Source of the DNA: Gamsiella multidivaricata
Lineage: Eukaryota > Mortierellomycota > Mortierellomycetes > Mortierellales > Mortierellaceae
Assembly (NCBI RefSeq): GCF_025024155.1
Contig: NW_026251767.1
Location: 62,001-126,000, forward strand
DNA: 64,000 nucleotides
Direction: 5' to 3'
The translations under genes were made by a program, and so were the position numbers. The notes under the pieces are model-generated. The model did not search any database. It saw only the letters and a program-made list of their open reading frames with translations, and was not told the origin of the DNA. Positions within the stretch are counted from its first letter, which is position 1. Each line of letters starts with the position of its first letter. This document shows positions 10,867-22,886 of the stretch, in pieces.

Positions 10867-11655
10867 CTAGTTCATCTCTCGGCCGCCAAAGTCCCGCCGT
10901 GGACCAGCCACATGAGCATTCCGGGGTGCCTGGCTCACAAAGACATGGCCTTCTATCTCCTTAATATCGTATGTATCAATTACAAAGCGAGTCGAATCGG
11001 ACTGTCCCGAAAGTGCATCGAATGTCCTAGGGCAACGCATACCGGTTGATCAAGTGTTAATATTCAGTTGGTTTTGATTTTATAAGAAGTGGCAGGATAT
11101 GAATAGACTAGTATGTCATGCTTACCAGTCGTGAAGCGAACATGCCACTCCGGCGCCCCAAACGATTCCCATGTCTTCGATATCGATCATGGATCCTCGA
11201 GACAGCGCTGATCCTTGGTGCGGACAAATCTAACCGTCCGTTCACCGGATGGTTACTTTTTTTTTTCTGCAGCATAAAATGCAACAGAAACCATTCAGTT
11301 GGTCATCCCCATCCGAGTAGAGAAGGTTCCTTACGTTGATAAAGGCATACCACTTTTTCCGGAAGTAGCTGATAGCGACACGCTTCTGTGGAGGATACCG
11401 TCCAGCAGGCTGAGGGATCTCGATAACTTTGATTAGATACTTTTCTCCGTCTTTGGCCTCCTTGGGTTCGACTACTGCTGTGCAACCAGATCCGCCTGTG
11501 CCTGTGGTGTGACACCCTGCAGCCGCCGTTGACGTTGAGTCATTCTGATCATTCGTTTTTGAATCCGTCTCTGGCAAAAAGTCTGAAACAGGTCCTGCAT
11601 ATGCAAATCCTTCTGGGGTTAATGGCGGTGAAGAAGGTGATGGCGTCGAGTTCAT
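10867..11655 (-). CDS. Small Rieske [2Fe-2S] domain protein
   Basis: Three exons on the minus strand (11655-11335, 11229-11126, 11026-10867) join in frame to 194 residues. The exons bring together the two halves of a Rieske cluster site: CPHQG at the start of exon 2 and CSLHDW at its end, that is C-x-H and C-x2-H ligands about 22 residues apart. Exon 1 supplies the leading beta strands (DGEKYLIKVIEIP, then VAISYFRKKWYAFINI). The C-terminal part (TFDALSG... to REMN) resembles the strand region after the second ligand pair in ferredoxin-type Rieske proteins. There is no oxygenase catalytic domain and no membrane segment, so a stand-alone electron carrier or regulatory protein is most likely. 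The first 60 residues are Ser/Thr/Pro-rich and probably disordered. Its substrate is unknown; it lies tail-to-tail with OHCU decarboxylase. Confidence 0.8.
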
Positions 11656-13905
11656 GGTCAAAATGGATGTTGGGTCAAGAGTCAAGTTGGAATGAGTGTC
11701 TGAAAACTCGGCCTTGTGCCCGCAGCTTCTCGACGCAGATCGCAGTCCTGACTCGGCTAGATCGATGAGATTGTCACTCGTGCGATATTTCAGGTACCAT
11801 CAAAACCTTATTTTTCTAGAGAAACAGTTGGCGAATCAGACGCGTTTATAGCCAACGCGCGCCTTCCTCTTCAGATTTTTTTTTTTCTTTTTTTTCAGTA
11901 AAGAGGTCATGAATGCCGAGTAAATAGCTGCTTTATTAAATTAATAAAGACAGTTTCACCAAAACACTATCGCTAAAAAAGTTCTCCCATTAGAGAGTAG
12001 CAAATTGTTAACTGAACGCAAATTTAGATACTTGACAACTGCTCATAGAGTGGCGGCAGCATAGGCAATATCCATAACTGAAGACGTAATTTCCGCAATC
12101 AAACAAAGCCGCACCCAAGCTTGCAAGCCTTTTGCATCAGAAAATTGGAATCGTTCACAGTACACGAAATTTCATCTAGTTCCGGTTTCCGCTATATAAT
12201 AGACATCCTACATCCTTCCGAAAACAAAGGCGTGTAGAATTAGCGGATCCACGACGAAGATGAGGTGGGAGTCCTCATGTATGTGAGATTATCTCGCAAC
12301 TCAATTCAAAGCTTTATAAAGCCGATAAGAATCGCCCAGTCTCCTGAGATTACGTTCGCTCGAAAGGTGCCGCTTAGAGGCCCAGTGCTCGTTCATACCC
12401 ACCGTGAAGAACCCCAATGATCATAGCTATTTCTATTTATTTATTTATTCTTTTTTTGGTAAAGTCTCATAGTAGAACGGTGTCGCTTCCATATTCCATA
12501 GGGTTTGGAGTTTAAACACTGCTGGTCTCATCAAGAGGATCTCTACAGACAGATTATCAAGTGACAGCGCTTTGGCATGTCTGGTTGTTTGGTTCGTCTG
12601 CGAAGCAATTGATTCCTTCGTTGGTGCCTCAGACGTGTTGTCTGCATTATGTTGTGGTGGATTTAGATATCGGAAGGCGAGCGAAGACGGGAAAAGATAT
12701 CATTAATCTTTATTTCATCCTTCTAGTCCTCGCGACTCAGTAATAATAAGTTTATTGCAAGGTAAACGCGACCGGATGCTTACCACTAACCGAATCGTCC
12801 TTCTCAGTCGTTTAGAGAGCATCCATAGTTGGAGTCGTAGCCGTCCTAGAAATCGTTTTTGCTACTGTGACCTCGACGGCGGGGCAGAATAAATCAAAAG
12901 CTGTCAGCACTTGTATAGCCAACTATTCACAATCAGTTTAAGCAATACATAAAGCGAAATAGCATGCAATATTACCTTTAAGGCTAAAGGTGGCTAGATA
13001 CACCGGCCTATCTCACGTCGCTGCTAGAACGCGAGATGGGTAGTCACCTTGTTAGCGTGCAGGACGATCACCGGCTCCTTTTCTGTAGTTCGAAAAATTT
13101 GGAGAGTTTCCGGCTGGAAGACGGGGTAAATGACCTGGGATCCCTCCGATCATCCTCCCAGGTTTACCATCCATGCGCGACTATCTCTTCTAGAAAAACT
13201 TGGGAACGCATCACACAGCTACATATCACCAGGGAGTCTGCAATGTGGAGCGTAGTGAGGGAAGGGCACCGAACGCAAAATGGTAAGACTCCGCGCTGTG
13301 TAGGATATGAAAAAGAAGTCGGATGAGAAAGCCTGCGCGTGGTATACAAGAGACAGCAGTGTACCACAAAACTATTTCCTATTGCTGTATGGATGAGATA
13401 TGTGTTTTGTTTTTTTATTTTTTAGAACAGCTGTCCACTAGCGTCTTTGACAGTTAGCAAAAAAAAAAAAAAAAACAGTAAGATGTATTGCTTCGTTTCA
13501 AAATCGATGGTAAGTAGTAGCGCGTACCCTATGATTCGTGTTGTCCGTCAAAGGTTCCGTAGAATACTGGATCCCTCGACGATAACCCTCCTCGTCTCTT
13601 ATTAGGCCATGATCTGTGGATCTTCTCGTGCACTGCTCGATCGCGACGGGGCTACTTGCCAAGCAATGTTTAAGGTTCGAGCTTGCGATTTCGTAATATC
13701 GGGTGATGGAAAATGATCGGCTATGATTTCGATGTTCGTCTACAGGCACACGTCTCAATTGTAACTTCGCGTCGCATGTAGCCAATGCTGTACTCAGTTT
13801 TGCCACTTTCTTATCTTTTTCTAAATTGCTACTATAGAGTACATTTATTATTCCTATAATACAAAAATGGGCCGTTAAGCAAATGCAATGAAAAAAAAGC
13901 GACCC
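11656..13905. other. Intergenic region, nothing recognisable
   Basis: About 2.25 kb, A/T-rich, with poly(T) and poly(A) runs at about 11877-11898, 12449-12456 and 13460-13475. I see no conserved protein motif, tRNA box pair or terminal repeats. Weak open frames at 13036-13326 and 13498-13806 have no recognisable family and overlap stops in other frames. Confidence 0.5.
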
Positions 13906-16900
13906 CTACTTTCCTCCTTTCTTCTTCACAGCGAACTCCCGCTTAGTTCGGAAAAAACCTGACAGTTTGCTCATGACAGGACCAAATTGCTCACAGGTCT
14001 CGATCGATGATCCTATCCAGCCTGGTAATTTCTTACGGATCCGGGGCATGCCATACCGCTTGTCCATCAATACGATGACTGCATAATCACCTTGGTGTCG
14101 AATCGCTCGTCCAATCGACTGGTTCACTGCCCGCATACATAGATTTTCATAATACTCGCTGCCAGCGGTCATTCGTAGGGGCGCCGCCTTACTCGCTTGT
14201 TGCTGTTGGCCTAATTCCTGCTGTTGAACCTGATCCATGTACCGCATGCGCTCTTGAAGTTCTACAGAACCCTTATTCGGGAACGGCATACCAACCATGA
14301 CCACTCCTCGTCCCAATCTGTCCGAGAAATTGATGCCCTCGCTCATCTTTCCACCCACAACTGAGAACAAAACTGCCCCTCGCTGGCTCCCTTGGTTAGC
14401 AACATCGTGCTCGGGTATTTTATGAATACAATCTTGATACTCTTTCAGGAGTCGGTCCGCGTCGCTCGCCTCCCTGGGCTCGACGAATACTCGTTTCCGT
14501 GCTTGTATCCTGTCCATGATGGTGCTTGATGCAACAGCTCCAGAGGCGGTAATGCTCTTGGCCTGCCATCGAGTCAGCACTTGAGCCATGTACGAGTATG
14601 AGACAAAGAACACTACGACTCCATCAGGTATCATGCCGAGAATGTTGACCAGCGACTGCCCGACTCCATCCATGATTTGGTCTAGTGTCCGGTTCGCAAA
14701 GTTTAGTTCAAGGGATCCTCCTGTCGGGGTCTTTTCCATAACCAAAGTCATCAAATTCTCCTTCGGAATGACATGCCCACAAGAAAACCGGTGGATTCTT
14801 GGGTAAGACGGGCAGGCATTGCTGGAGACGATTTCGATGGCAGGATCGGTACCAGCAACCTTTAAATACGGGAAGAGATGGGACAATAAGTCTGACACAG
14901 GCTCCATGGTTCCACCCGCCAGAACGACGCTCCTGGCTTCGTCGACGAGGGGCTTGAACACGTTGGCTGGATTCAAGAGCATAAACTTCAAGGTCGGCTT
15001 CCTGCTCCTTGCAAATGTGGGCTTCACAACTGTCGGTCCCAGCTGTACCGAGTCGCTTTCATCCTCGTCGTTATTATTAGATCCTTCCTCCTCCATCGTC
15101 ACAATCACCCGGCCATCGTTGTCGGCATTTAAGAGACTCATCAAAAACGCATCAACCACAAGAAGAATGGGCGTTGTCGACATGCCGGAAGATGGTCTCC
15201 GTGGTTGTTGAACGCTGTCCTTGGATAGGTAATTCCTGCCCTGATGGATCTTGACTGTCGTGCTCCCATTTTCCTTGGATAGTCGCTTAGCTTCCTGTCT
15301 CTGTAGTGACTCATGTAGTCCTTGAAGTTTCCGGGCCACCCCACTAGTCTCCAGATACGCGTGTGCCTTAAATAGATTGATATGGTCCATTCCGGCGTCG
15401 TGCAAGAACTCATTGACCTTCATCACCCTATCCACCGGTCGCAACACTCGTCCACTCGCAGCCTCCTGGATGCGTCCTTGTTGAGACACTGCTGGCTGCG
15501 TCTGGTGCGACACTGCTGGCTGCGTCTGGTGCGACACTATAGAACGATCCGACTGCTGAGGTGGACTGGCCGTCCATTTATGAATAAATCCCTCGAGGCA
15601 CTTCAAGATCCTGAGCAACACACGAATGTATCCCTCGTTGGTGCTCGAGAGCCGCTTTTCATAGCGACTCAGATAGACCTGCAACTGCTCCTGAGCCAGT
15701 ACAATCTGCTGCAGCGACAGACCCACCGAGTGCATCTGTAGAAGGCTGTTGATTAAATTGTGGGCTTCATCCAACAACAAAATATTGTTCTTGATCATTA
15801 ACTTGAGTGACTCTCGAGTAGAGGCATGCAGTAGTAGGTTGTATGGCAGTGTCACTAATTGACAGTGTCGAACGGTTTGGCGCGATCCGTAATATGGGCA
15901 TGTCTCCAGCTCTGCTCCCAGTTCCGCAAGTTCTTCAATGTCTCGGACTCGTGCCAAGGTGTGGTCCCGAAACTCGAGCAGCTTTCCATCGCCCTCAATT
16001 GTATCGTCAGTCCTCCACCATGCGCTCTCGTCAACAGAATCGCTACCATCAGTTGAATTTTCAAACAAACCGTGGCGTCTTTTGTTTCCGAAAGAAGCGG
16101 AAGGCACGTGAAGGAACTCACAACGCTGCATAGATGGTGTTCCAGACTTCTGCCCATCCAAGCAGGCATCGTTCAGCTTATTGACATTGATGATGGATTC
16201 CGCTGTACTGTTGGTTTTCACAGTCGCCTTTTGTCGAAATCTGTCATTGATGCAGAGTGACTTGCGGGATCCCAGAGATACAACATGCAGATGTTCGCCG
16301 TATGAGGTCTTACGCAGCTCGTCGATGAACTGGGAAAGCTGCGAATGCGTCCTTGAGCAATAGTAGATCTAATTAGACGAGGTGAAATGTATTTGTTAAA
16401 TCTGAAAAAAATTAAAAATTAATAGAGCAAAAGGAAAAAAACAAGAGACATGCTACCTTGAGCACGTCTGGCTCTAAGTCCTCATCATCCATCCCAAATC
16501 TTGTCCTCCTTGCTCCATGGGCTACTTCTTTGGCGTCAAAACTAATACATACACACGGATCAAATTATTGGAGTCTGTCCATGCGTCTCCACTATAAATT
16601 CGTGTACCATGTTTGCTTCACGAACCTTTTCAAGAGCTCCAAAACCTCCTTGGAAACGTTCCCGTACTCATCACCGCTATTCTTTGCCGCCCATCCTCCT
16701 TTCTGATTGTCGTCGCTATCGTACTCGTCCACCAAGAACTCGGTATCATCCATGTCATCATCATCTGAGTCTTGGCCTTTCTATAATATCGCAACGACAC
16801 ACCAAAGTCATAAGCACGAATTTTTTTGAGATAACGATCACCAGGGCATTTTACAGCGAATCGCTTAGGCTCTTCGTATTACCTTTTTTTTGGACTGCCC

Positions 16901-17452
16901 CAAAGTTGGTCTGATCGAGTTTATTCCCGCAGCCTGACGCTTCATCTTTCGCGCCAAGTTCTCTCTCATTTTTCTCTCGCGATCCCTGATTTTTTGCACC
17001 CTGGCCTCTAGCTCCTTTCGCTTTGCCTGGCGTTCCTCCCGTTCAATTGCTGCGTCCGAAATCGCGCGGTGTTGCTGTACCCAATCCGGTGTATCGCCAA
17101 TTTGGTTCTTCGGCCGCCCGCAGGTGATAGAGACATTGCTTCCGCTAGTCATCCCTTCTGCAACTTCCTGCTCCAACTTCATTTTTTCCTGCTCGGCACG
17201 TTCGTGCTCTATCAGCCAGCTGACGGCCCCGCAGATCATGCTCAAACTTTTGCCGGTGCCTGTGGGAGATTCAAAGATTCCAACCTTCCGCCGATCGATG
17301 CATTCGAAGAGTTGCTGCATAAACTCTGTCTGTATAACGTATGGCGTCGCGTAAGGAAATGCCGGGAAGGATTCAGGGATAGGCAGGGGATCCTGTTCTT
17401 CCTCAAGCTGGCGCTCCAGGTCGGCGCTGCTAGTGAGATCCCAGGCGTTCAT
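13906..17452 (-). CDS. CHL1: Chl1/DDX11-type iron-sulfur DEAH helicase
   Basis: Four exons (17452-16883, 16780-16626, 16541-16457, 16368-13906) splice in frame to about 1,090 residues. The product is a superfamily 2 XPD-like 5'-3' DNA helicase needed, in model fungi, for sister-chromatid cohesion and replication-linked repair. Motifs seen: Walker A SPTGTGKS (about 62-69), KIYYCSRTHSQL (motif Ia) across the last exon junction, four Cys suited to the Fe-S cluster (SLCIND, NDACLDG, MQRCEF, ETCPYYG), DEAH box LLLDEAHNL (about 470), and the C-terminal motifs GGKMSEGINF and QSIGRAIRHQGD. An acidic insert (DSDDDDMDD) follows the first exon. An in-frame 24-bp tandem duplication inserts SHQTQPAV twice at 15485-15532. 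Length exceeds the yeast protein because of low-complexity inserts. It is divergent from Mex67. Confidence 0.92.
15485..15532 (-). repeat. In-frame 24-bp tandem duplication inside CHL1
   Basis: Two identical 24-bp copies (15485-15508 and 15509-15532), each encoding eight residues on the minus strand (the SHQTQPAV octapeptide). They sit in a region between the DEAH box and the next conserved motifs that is probably disordered. The duplication preserves frame. Confidence 0.9.
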
Positions 17453-17874
17453 GGCGTACGGCGTTATTCTGGAAAGTTGCGAGCATACAAGTGACGAGCC
17501 TGTCTGAAGAGCTCACTCGTCATCTAAAGTCTCGTTCGTAAGTAATTCCGAGGAGGCCAGGTTGGGGACTTTGCTGGGGGTGATCTCGTTTCAACGGTCG
17601 ATTGGTGGCAAAACTACCGTGCCTTCCTTAGACACAAAAGCCACTAGAAAATAGTGCCGAGCATTACAGAAATCCAGGCTCTGAAATCTGCTGCCGATGC
17701 ATAAGGCTACTGCAGATTTCATGAACGCAAATTTTTGAAAAGCATACCTCTTGTTTCTCCACTTCTACGACACGATTGCTCTTTCTTCGCCCCACAATTG
17801 ATCTACTTGTTTCTTTGACACCCTACCCTTTCCTCCCATTGCCTCTTACCACATATCAGCGGTACAATCATAAC
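17453..17874. promoter_or_regulatory. Shared divergent promoter region, CHL1 and MEX67
   Basis: 422 bp separate the two start codons. The side next to MEX67 is pyrimidine-rich (CTTTCCTCCCATTGCCTC type) just before its ATG. No specific operator is recognised. Confidence 0.55.
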
Positions 17875-20800
17875 ATGTTGTCCGGAGGCCGACAGAGTCG
17901 AGGAGGAGGCCGCAATGGCCGTGGTGGGAACATCGATCGCGATCAGAACGAACCCAGGGTGACAGGCAACGCTGAAACAGGACTGTTTACCAATGCAGCG
18001 CGTAGAAGCGGAGCAGGAGGAGGAGGAGGCTCTGGGCCTGTACGTCAGGCCGCGCGGCGTGGAAGCGGACGCATCGGAGGCGGTACTATGCGAGGCTCAC
18101 ACGCCTTGCCGCCGAGACCAAGGAGAGGAGGCGCAGAAGATCAGGATGGTGATCTGAACATGGGAGGCGAAAAGAAGAATTTGTAAGTGTTGTAAAGGGC
18201 GATAAGTCAATTGGATGCAGCTGAGGATCATTCGGTACTGTGCGATCAGGGATGTCTATATCGATCATTTGATGCTGAACGAAATGGAAGCGAAGAATAT
18301 TGTGGATACCTTTACGCGGCACCTCAGTAAATATTACCACTTCACGCTCAACATCTTCAACAAACTGGAGAGGTACAACTGAGGATATCATAACCACAGC
18401 TGAGACAGGATTCTTCCACTCGCCTTTGATTGGAAGCCTTGGATGTGGATCGACTCGACCTGCATGGCAACCGACGATTGTGTTGACCGCTATAGGAGAT
18501 CGCACAAGGATAAGATCAAAGGCAGGAAGAACCCAATAAACCACTCAGGATCTACAGGATGTTTTGTTTAATACTAATCTCTGGCGCTTCAATATTGAAC
18601 GATAGCTCTCCGTATCAGAGACCGAAACGTAGCACCAGATCGTCAACTACGGAAACGCTTGATCATGAAGGCACCGTTATTATTTTTGTAAGTAGCTTCC
18701 CACGTTGCAAGTCGATCTTTCAGTCGCTATATGACGCTGCTCAGTACTAAGATGTCGGTTTGGCAATTTAGGTTACGGGCCAGAAAGAGGGTTTAACCAC
18801 GGACTCAGGACTTCACGACTTTTTATCTCGAAAGGCTTCGCCGGCGAAAATTACAATCACCAGCGTAAGAAATTGGACGTATTTTTATTTCCTCTGCTGA
18901 CATCCAAATGAACATGCTTGTCAACTTTGCAGTGGCTCATTATTTTCTATCTTTTTTTGTTTTGTTTTGACACGTCCCTATAGAAACGCTCCAACGAGAC
19001 TTCCGGCGTTGTATCCTTTGTGGTGGGGGATATCACTCAAGCTCGGGCCCTGAGAAAATTGACAGGAATACGTTATAAAGGACAGAAGGTACGGCCGCCG
19101 TATTTGCTTTTGCAATCAAATGGTCAATTCGATTATCATTACCAACTCTTAGCGTTTTTGGCATCTATGTAAAATTCAGTTGACCATCAAGACTTCAGAG
19201 GATAACAAGATCTTGGGACAGGATGGTGCTGGATCGATTGATGCACCACAACGAGCCGCCGTAGCGCCTACTTATGGAACAATTGAAGTGATTCGCAACT
19301 TTATAAGATCGCGCTACAGCAGCGGATTTTTGAATCTGGAAAATATGGCTCAGGACAGCATTCTCCGGTCGGCCAAAATCATTCCACCAGGTCAAGCAAA
19401 AGGCAGGACAGATGTTGGAACAGTCATGATGAAGGTCGCCGCTGAAATGTTCCCAGAAGTAAGAGTCGGGTATTCTGTTCCACTAAGTTTTAACGCCATG
19501 TTTGTAGATATCATTGTTAACCTAGCTGATTGTTATTATTGGAACCATAGACGACAACTATCTCATTTGCCATGAATGGCCTCAGATCACTTCAGCCCAT
19601 ATCTTCTGTTGCCCAATTCTTTCCCAATCTTCAAAACTTATCGTTTAAAGGCAATAATATTCAGTACTACAAGGATCTGGAGTATCTGAGTGGAAACAAA
19701 AAGCTGCCTAAGCTGCGCGAGCTGATCTTGCTAGATAATCCGGTTCGAGATCGGGACATTGCTAAAAATAAGGACGATCTGGGCTACCGGAGGTGAGGCT
19801 CCTATCTTGCGTTTGCCAGGTCAAATTGTTTTCCATTAGACCAAGCTATGACATCTAACGCTTCTTACCATAGTGCGATCGTAAAGCTCTTTCCCACAAT
19901 TGAGATCTTGGATCAGGTGCCTGTGGCACCAAAGATATCATTTGGACTTGGTGATATCTTGAAGGATGCCGATGCGCCCGAAGTGGCGGTTCTCCCTGTC
20001 CCGACAAAAGGCAACTTTTTTGACAACCCGCAAGCCCAGGAAATGGTTCTCGAATTCCTCACAGGGTATGTAAACCACACCTCATATTCGATGTCAATTT
20101 GTAAATGGGATGCGGAATTGCATGTTTATGCTGACGATGCATCTCTTGTTCGCATTCTATGTTTTAGATATCTGAAGCTTTTCGACAACGACCGCAGCCG
20201 TCTCGTGCATGTATATGACAACAATGCCACTTTCTCCTATGCCACCATGACGCTTCTCTCGCCCCTTCAGAAAAGCAGAGGAGATAGCGCCGATAATTGG
20301 GCGGCTTATGTACCCCAGTCGCGCAACCTGACGAGGATTAAGGAGCTTGGTATGCTTGCATTGTTCATGCATTTAGGAGAAGGCAATACGACGAGGCATT
20401 TGTGTGATCTCTTATTGACTTAAAGCATGTGGTTATATCTTTTCTAGATCAGAGGACGAAACGCTTGCTCTACGGAAGCAAGGATATCATTGAGCAGGGC
20501 CTAAAGATGCTACCTGAAACCAAACATGACATCAGCGATGCCTCTAAGTTCGTGATTGATGCCTGGCAGACAGGAGAACTTTTACCAGCCCCATGTATCT
20601 ACATTAATATGCATGGAGAATTTGAAGAAGTGCATCATGGTCGCCAAGGGGTGTTGAAATCCTTCGATCGATCGTTCATCATTGCGGCAGCACCCCAAGA
20701 ATCTCTGTAAGAAACCCAATCTCTTCAATATACGCTATTGATAACCAGAATAAGTTTCAGCAGCGCAACTGCCACACTGGATGGGACGCTAATTTATTAA

Positions 20801-21330
20801 TGCGATATCGTCATGATTTAAATAGTGCTGCACAGAACGGCTGGAAATGCATCATCATTTCGGATCAGCTTACAGTGCGAGGATATAATGGATCGGAGGC
20901 ATGGAAGCCGGATGTGGATTTTAACGTGACACCAGCAATGGCCGCGGCTGTGGCAGCTCCATCAGCATTTAGCAACGGCCCAGTTCCTCAGCAGGTCCAA
21001 ACAGTTCCATCAACCCCTCAAGCGCCCATGCCCGGAGTGGTAAGTCGCTCGCCTGCATCCGACATCGTGTTGAGGAGTAAAGGCGTAAAAGCAAGGATTT
21101 CGCGCTGTGGACAAATTCTAACCAATCTTGGATACGCATTTAAATATCTTTAGTCTTCCGATCAGCATGCCCAGGCCCAAGAACTGCAGCATCTGACAGG
21201 CTTGAACTACCCATACGCAATTCAGTGTCTGGCAGCGACCGGCTGGGACATTGCCAAGAGTGTCGCGCTGGTCGGCGAGAATCGGGCCAACATTCCTCAG
21301 GATGCCTGGCAGCAGCCCACATTCCAGTAA
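17875..21330 (+). CDS. MEX67: mRNA export receptor Mex67 (NXF/TAP family)
   Basis: Eleven exons (17875-18182, 18606-18687, 18772-18864, 18984-19088, 19180-19458, 19551-19792, 19874-20065, 20168-20349, 20448-20706, 20826-21039, 21154-21330) join without frame error to 710 residues. Order of parts: an N-terminal RGG-rich tail (SRGGGRNGRGG, ARRGSGRIGGG), an RRM-like fold around GVVSFVVGDITQARALRKL, a leucine-rich region (LRSLQPISSVAQFFPNLQNLSF, LRELILLDNPV), an NTF2-like domain (EFLTGYLKLFDNDRSRLVHVY to SFIIAA), and a C-terminal TAP-C/UBA-like domain (LTGLNYPYAIQCLAATGWDIAKSVAL) that binds FG-nucleoporins. As a heterodimer with Mtr2/NXT1 it carries mRNPs through nuclear pores. The first intron (423 bp) is the largest. 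Confidence 0.93.
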
Positions 21331-21765
21331 TTTGACGTAATAAACGGTCACCACAAACATTATCTTGCTATCATCCTTGTTCATTCAAACTCTGCATTAA
21401 TGAAAAGTAGGCATCGTTGCATTGCCCCGAAGCAGCACAATCGCTCCAATAGATGAAAACAATGCGGAGCAAATTCAGCGGCGCGCTTAAAGAGTAACTG
21501 ATCTTCTGATATCAGGCGATAAGGCTTACAATCAGGTTCGACGACTTTGCAGATATGCACGTCGATAGGCCAAATCCATAGCACCTTTTATGCATACACT
21601 ATACCACCATCAATCCCATATGCTCGACTCATTTCGTTGACAAGTCTCCATTACGTCCATTTTATTGAGATCAAAATAAATGCCCGTCAATAAACATGTC
21701 AAGTCCAAACAAAAAACCTCACTGGACAGTAAGAGTTTTTTTCTTCTCAACAAAAATGCTTGCAC
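21331..21765. other. Convergent 3' intergenic region
   Basis: 435 bp between the tail-to-tail MEX67 and eS31 genes, A/T-rich with AATAAA-type signals on both strands (for example about 21675-21695). No coding signal. Confidence 0.55.
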
Positions 21766-22343
21766 TTAAGCAGTCTCGCCCTCCTTCTTGAAGACATAGG
21801 TCAGTCCACAACGTCCACAGTACTGACGATCGTGGTGCCAAGCCATGAAGATACCAGCGCCGCAGGTCTCGGAGGGGCACTCACGACGGAGACGAGTGAT
21901 CTTGCCGTTGTTGTCGACCTGATAGAACTTGAGAACAGCCAGCTTGACCTTTCTCTTCTTGTGCTTGATCTTCTTGGGGGTGGTGTAGGTCTTCTTCTTA
22001 CGCTTCTTAGCACCTCCCAACAGATCGATGTTGAGGTCCAAGGTGGCCATCGCGGGGATGGTGGCGAGGAGAGTCTCCGAAGAGAGGGTCTTGCCAGCGA
22101 AGGAGAGGCGCTGAATGGCAGCCGCGATACCTAGAATGCGACGTCAATCCATGGATATGGTATAAATAACTAGTCATATAGCCAGGGAATATGCTGATAT
22201 GTAGCGAGATAGTGGACGTATACTAGGATTAAAAGCATACCTTCGCGCTCCTGGATCATGGACTTGACATTGCTGATGGAGTCGGCAGCCTGGGCGTTGA
22301 TAGCCAAGGTCTGGCCGGAAAGAGACTTGACAAAGACCTGCAT
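21766..22343 (-). CDS. RPS31: Divergent ubiquitin-like / ribosomal protein eS31 (S27a) fusion
   Basis: Two exons (22343-22241 and 22130-21766) encode 155 residues. The C-terminal half is a clear eS31: a Lys-rich linker ([29 protein letters not shown]) and a four-Cys zinc site (CPSETC ... YCGRC). The N-terminal 74 residues align with ubiquitin ([31 protein letters not shown]) and end in the cleavable Gly-Gly, but are far from normal ubiquitin: two residues are missing after Lys48, the Ile44 position is Ser, Lys63 is replaced, and the Arg72/Arg74 positions before GG are lost. In most eukaryotes this part is authentic ubiquitin, cut off to supply the pool. Here it more likely acts as a disposable folding or assembly aid for eS31. 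Start is the ATG whose product begins MQVFVK. Confidence 0.93.
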
Positions 22344-22886
22344 GGTGGTGGAACTTTTCAAAGTAACTAGATTGTTTTTCTCGGTTTGAAAAGGAATCTA
22401 CACGGTTGGAATAATATACATATTAGGAGGATTTCTTTCTTTCCAGTTAAAGAGTTGAGAGTATGTTTCGGAGATCATCCTGTTCTTCATGATCACTAGT
22501 TAAGAGCACGCACCTTCCTCACTACTTGAAAAGATTGGGAAAAAGAAAAGGATCGATCCAACGATGCATGCAGCATCTACATAAACACACCACCGGGCTC
22601 TGTCTCACCAGAAACAAAAAATTTGCAGGTGGCTTAGTCAAAACTCGGCACCCTGAGGCAATTTAGAGTTCTTGGACCAATGGTGCTCCACTGCCCCTTT
22701 TGGCGACACGGAGGGAATCCCTTGGCAAGGTTTGTCGACTTTCAGCCTGCTGTGCGCACTTTGTCTTTATTTTAGATGCTCCTCTCCCTCGCCCACTCCT
22801 TCTCTTTCCGTTCCCTCCTCCAGCTTCTCACCTCAAATTCAAACACTTCATACACCTATACGCCGCACCAGAAACAGCAAGAGACC
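22344..22886. promoter_or_regulatory. Divergent promoter region, eS31 and membrane-protein gene
   Basis: 543 bp between the two starts. The half next to the plus-strand gene is pyrimidine-rich (about 22776-22850). No specific element is recognised. Confidence 0.5.

Noticed and set aside
11656..13905. Possible transposon remnant
   Set aside because: No terminal repeats, reverse transcriptase or transposase motif could be found by eye.
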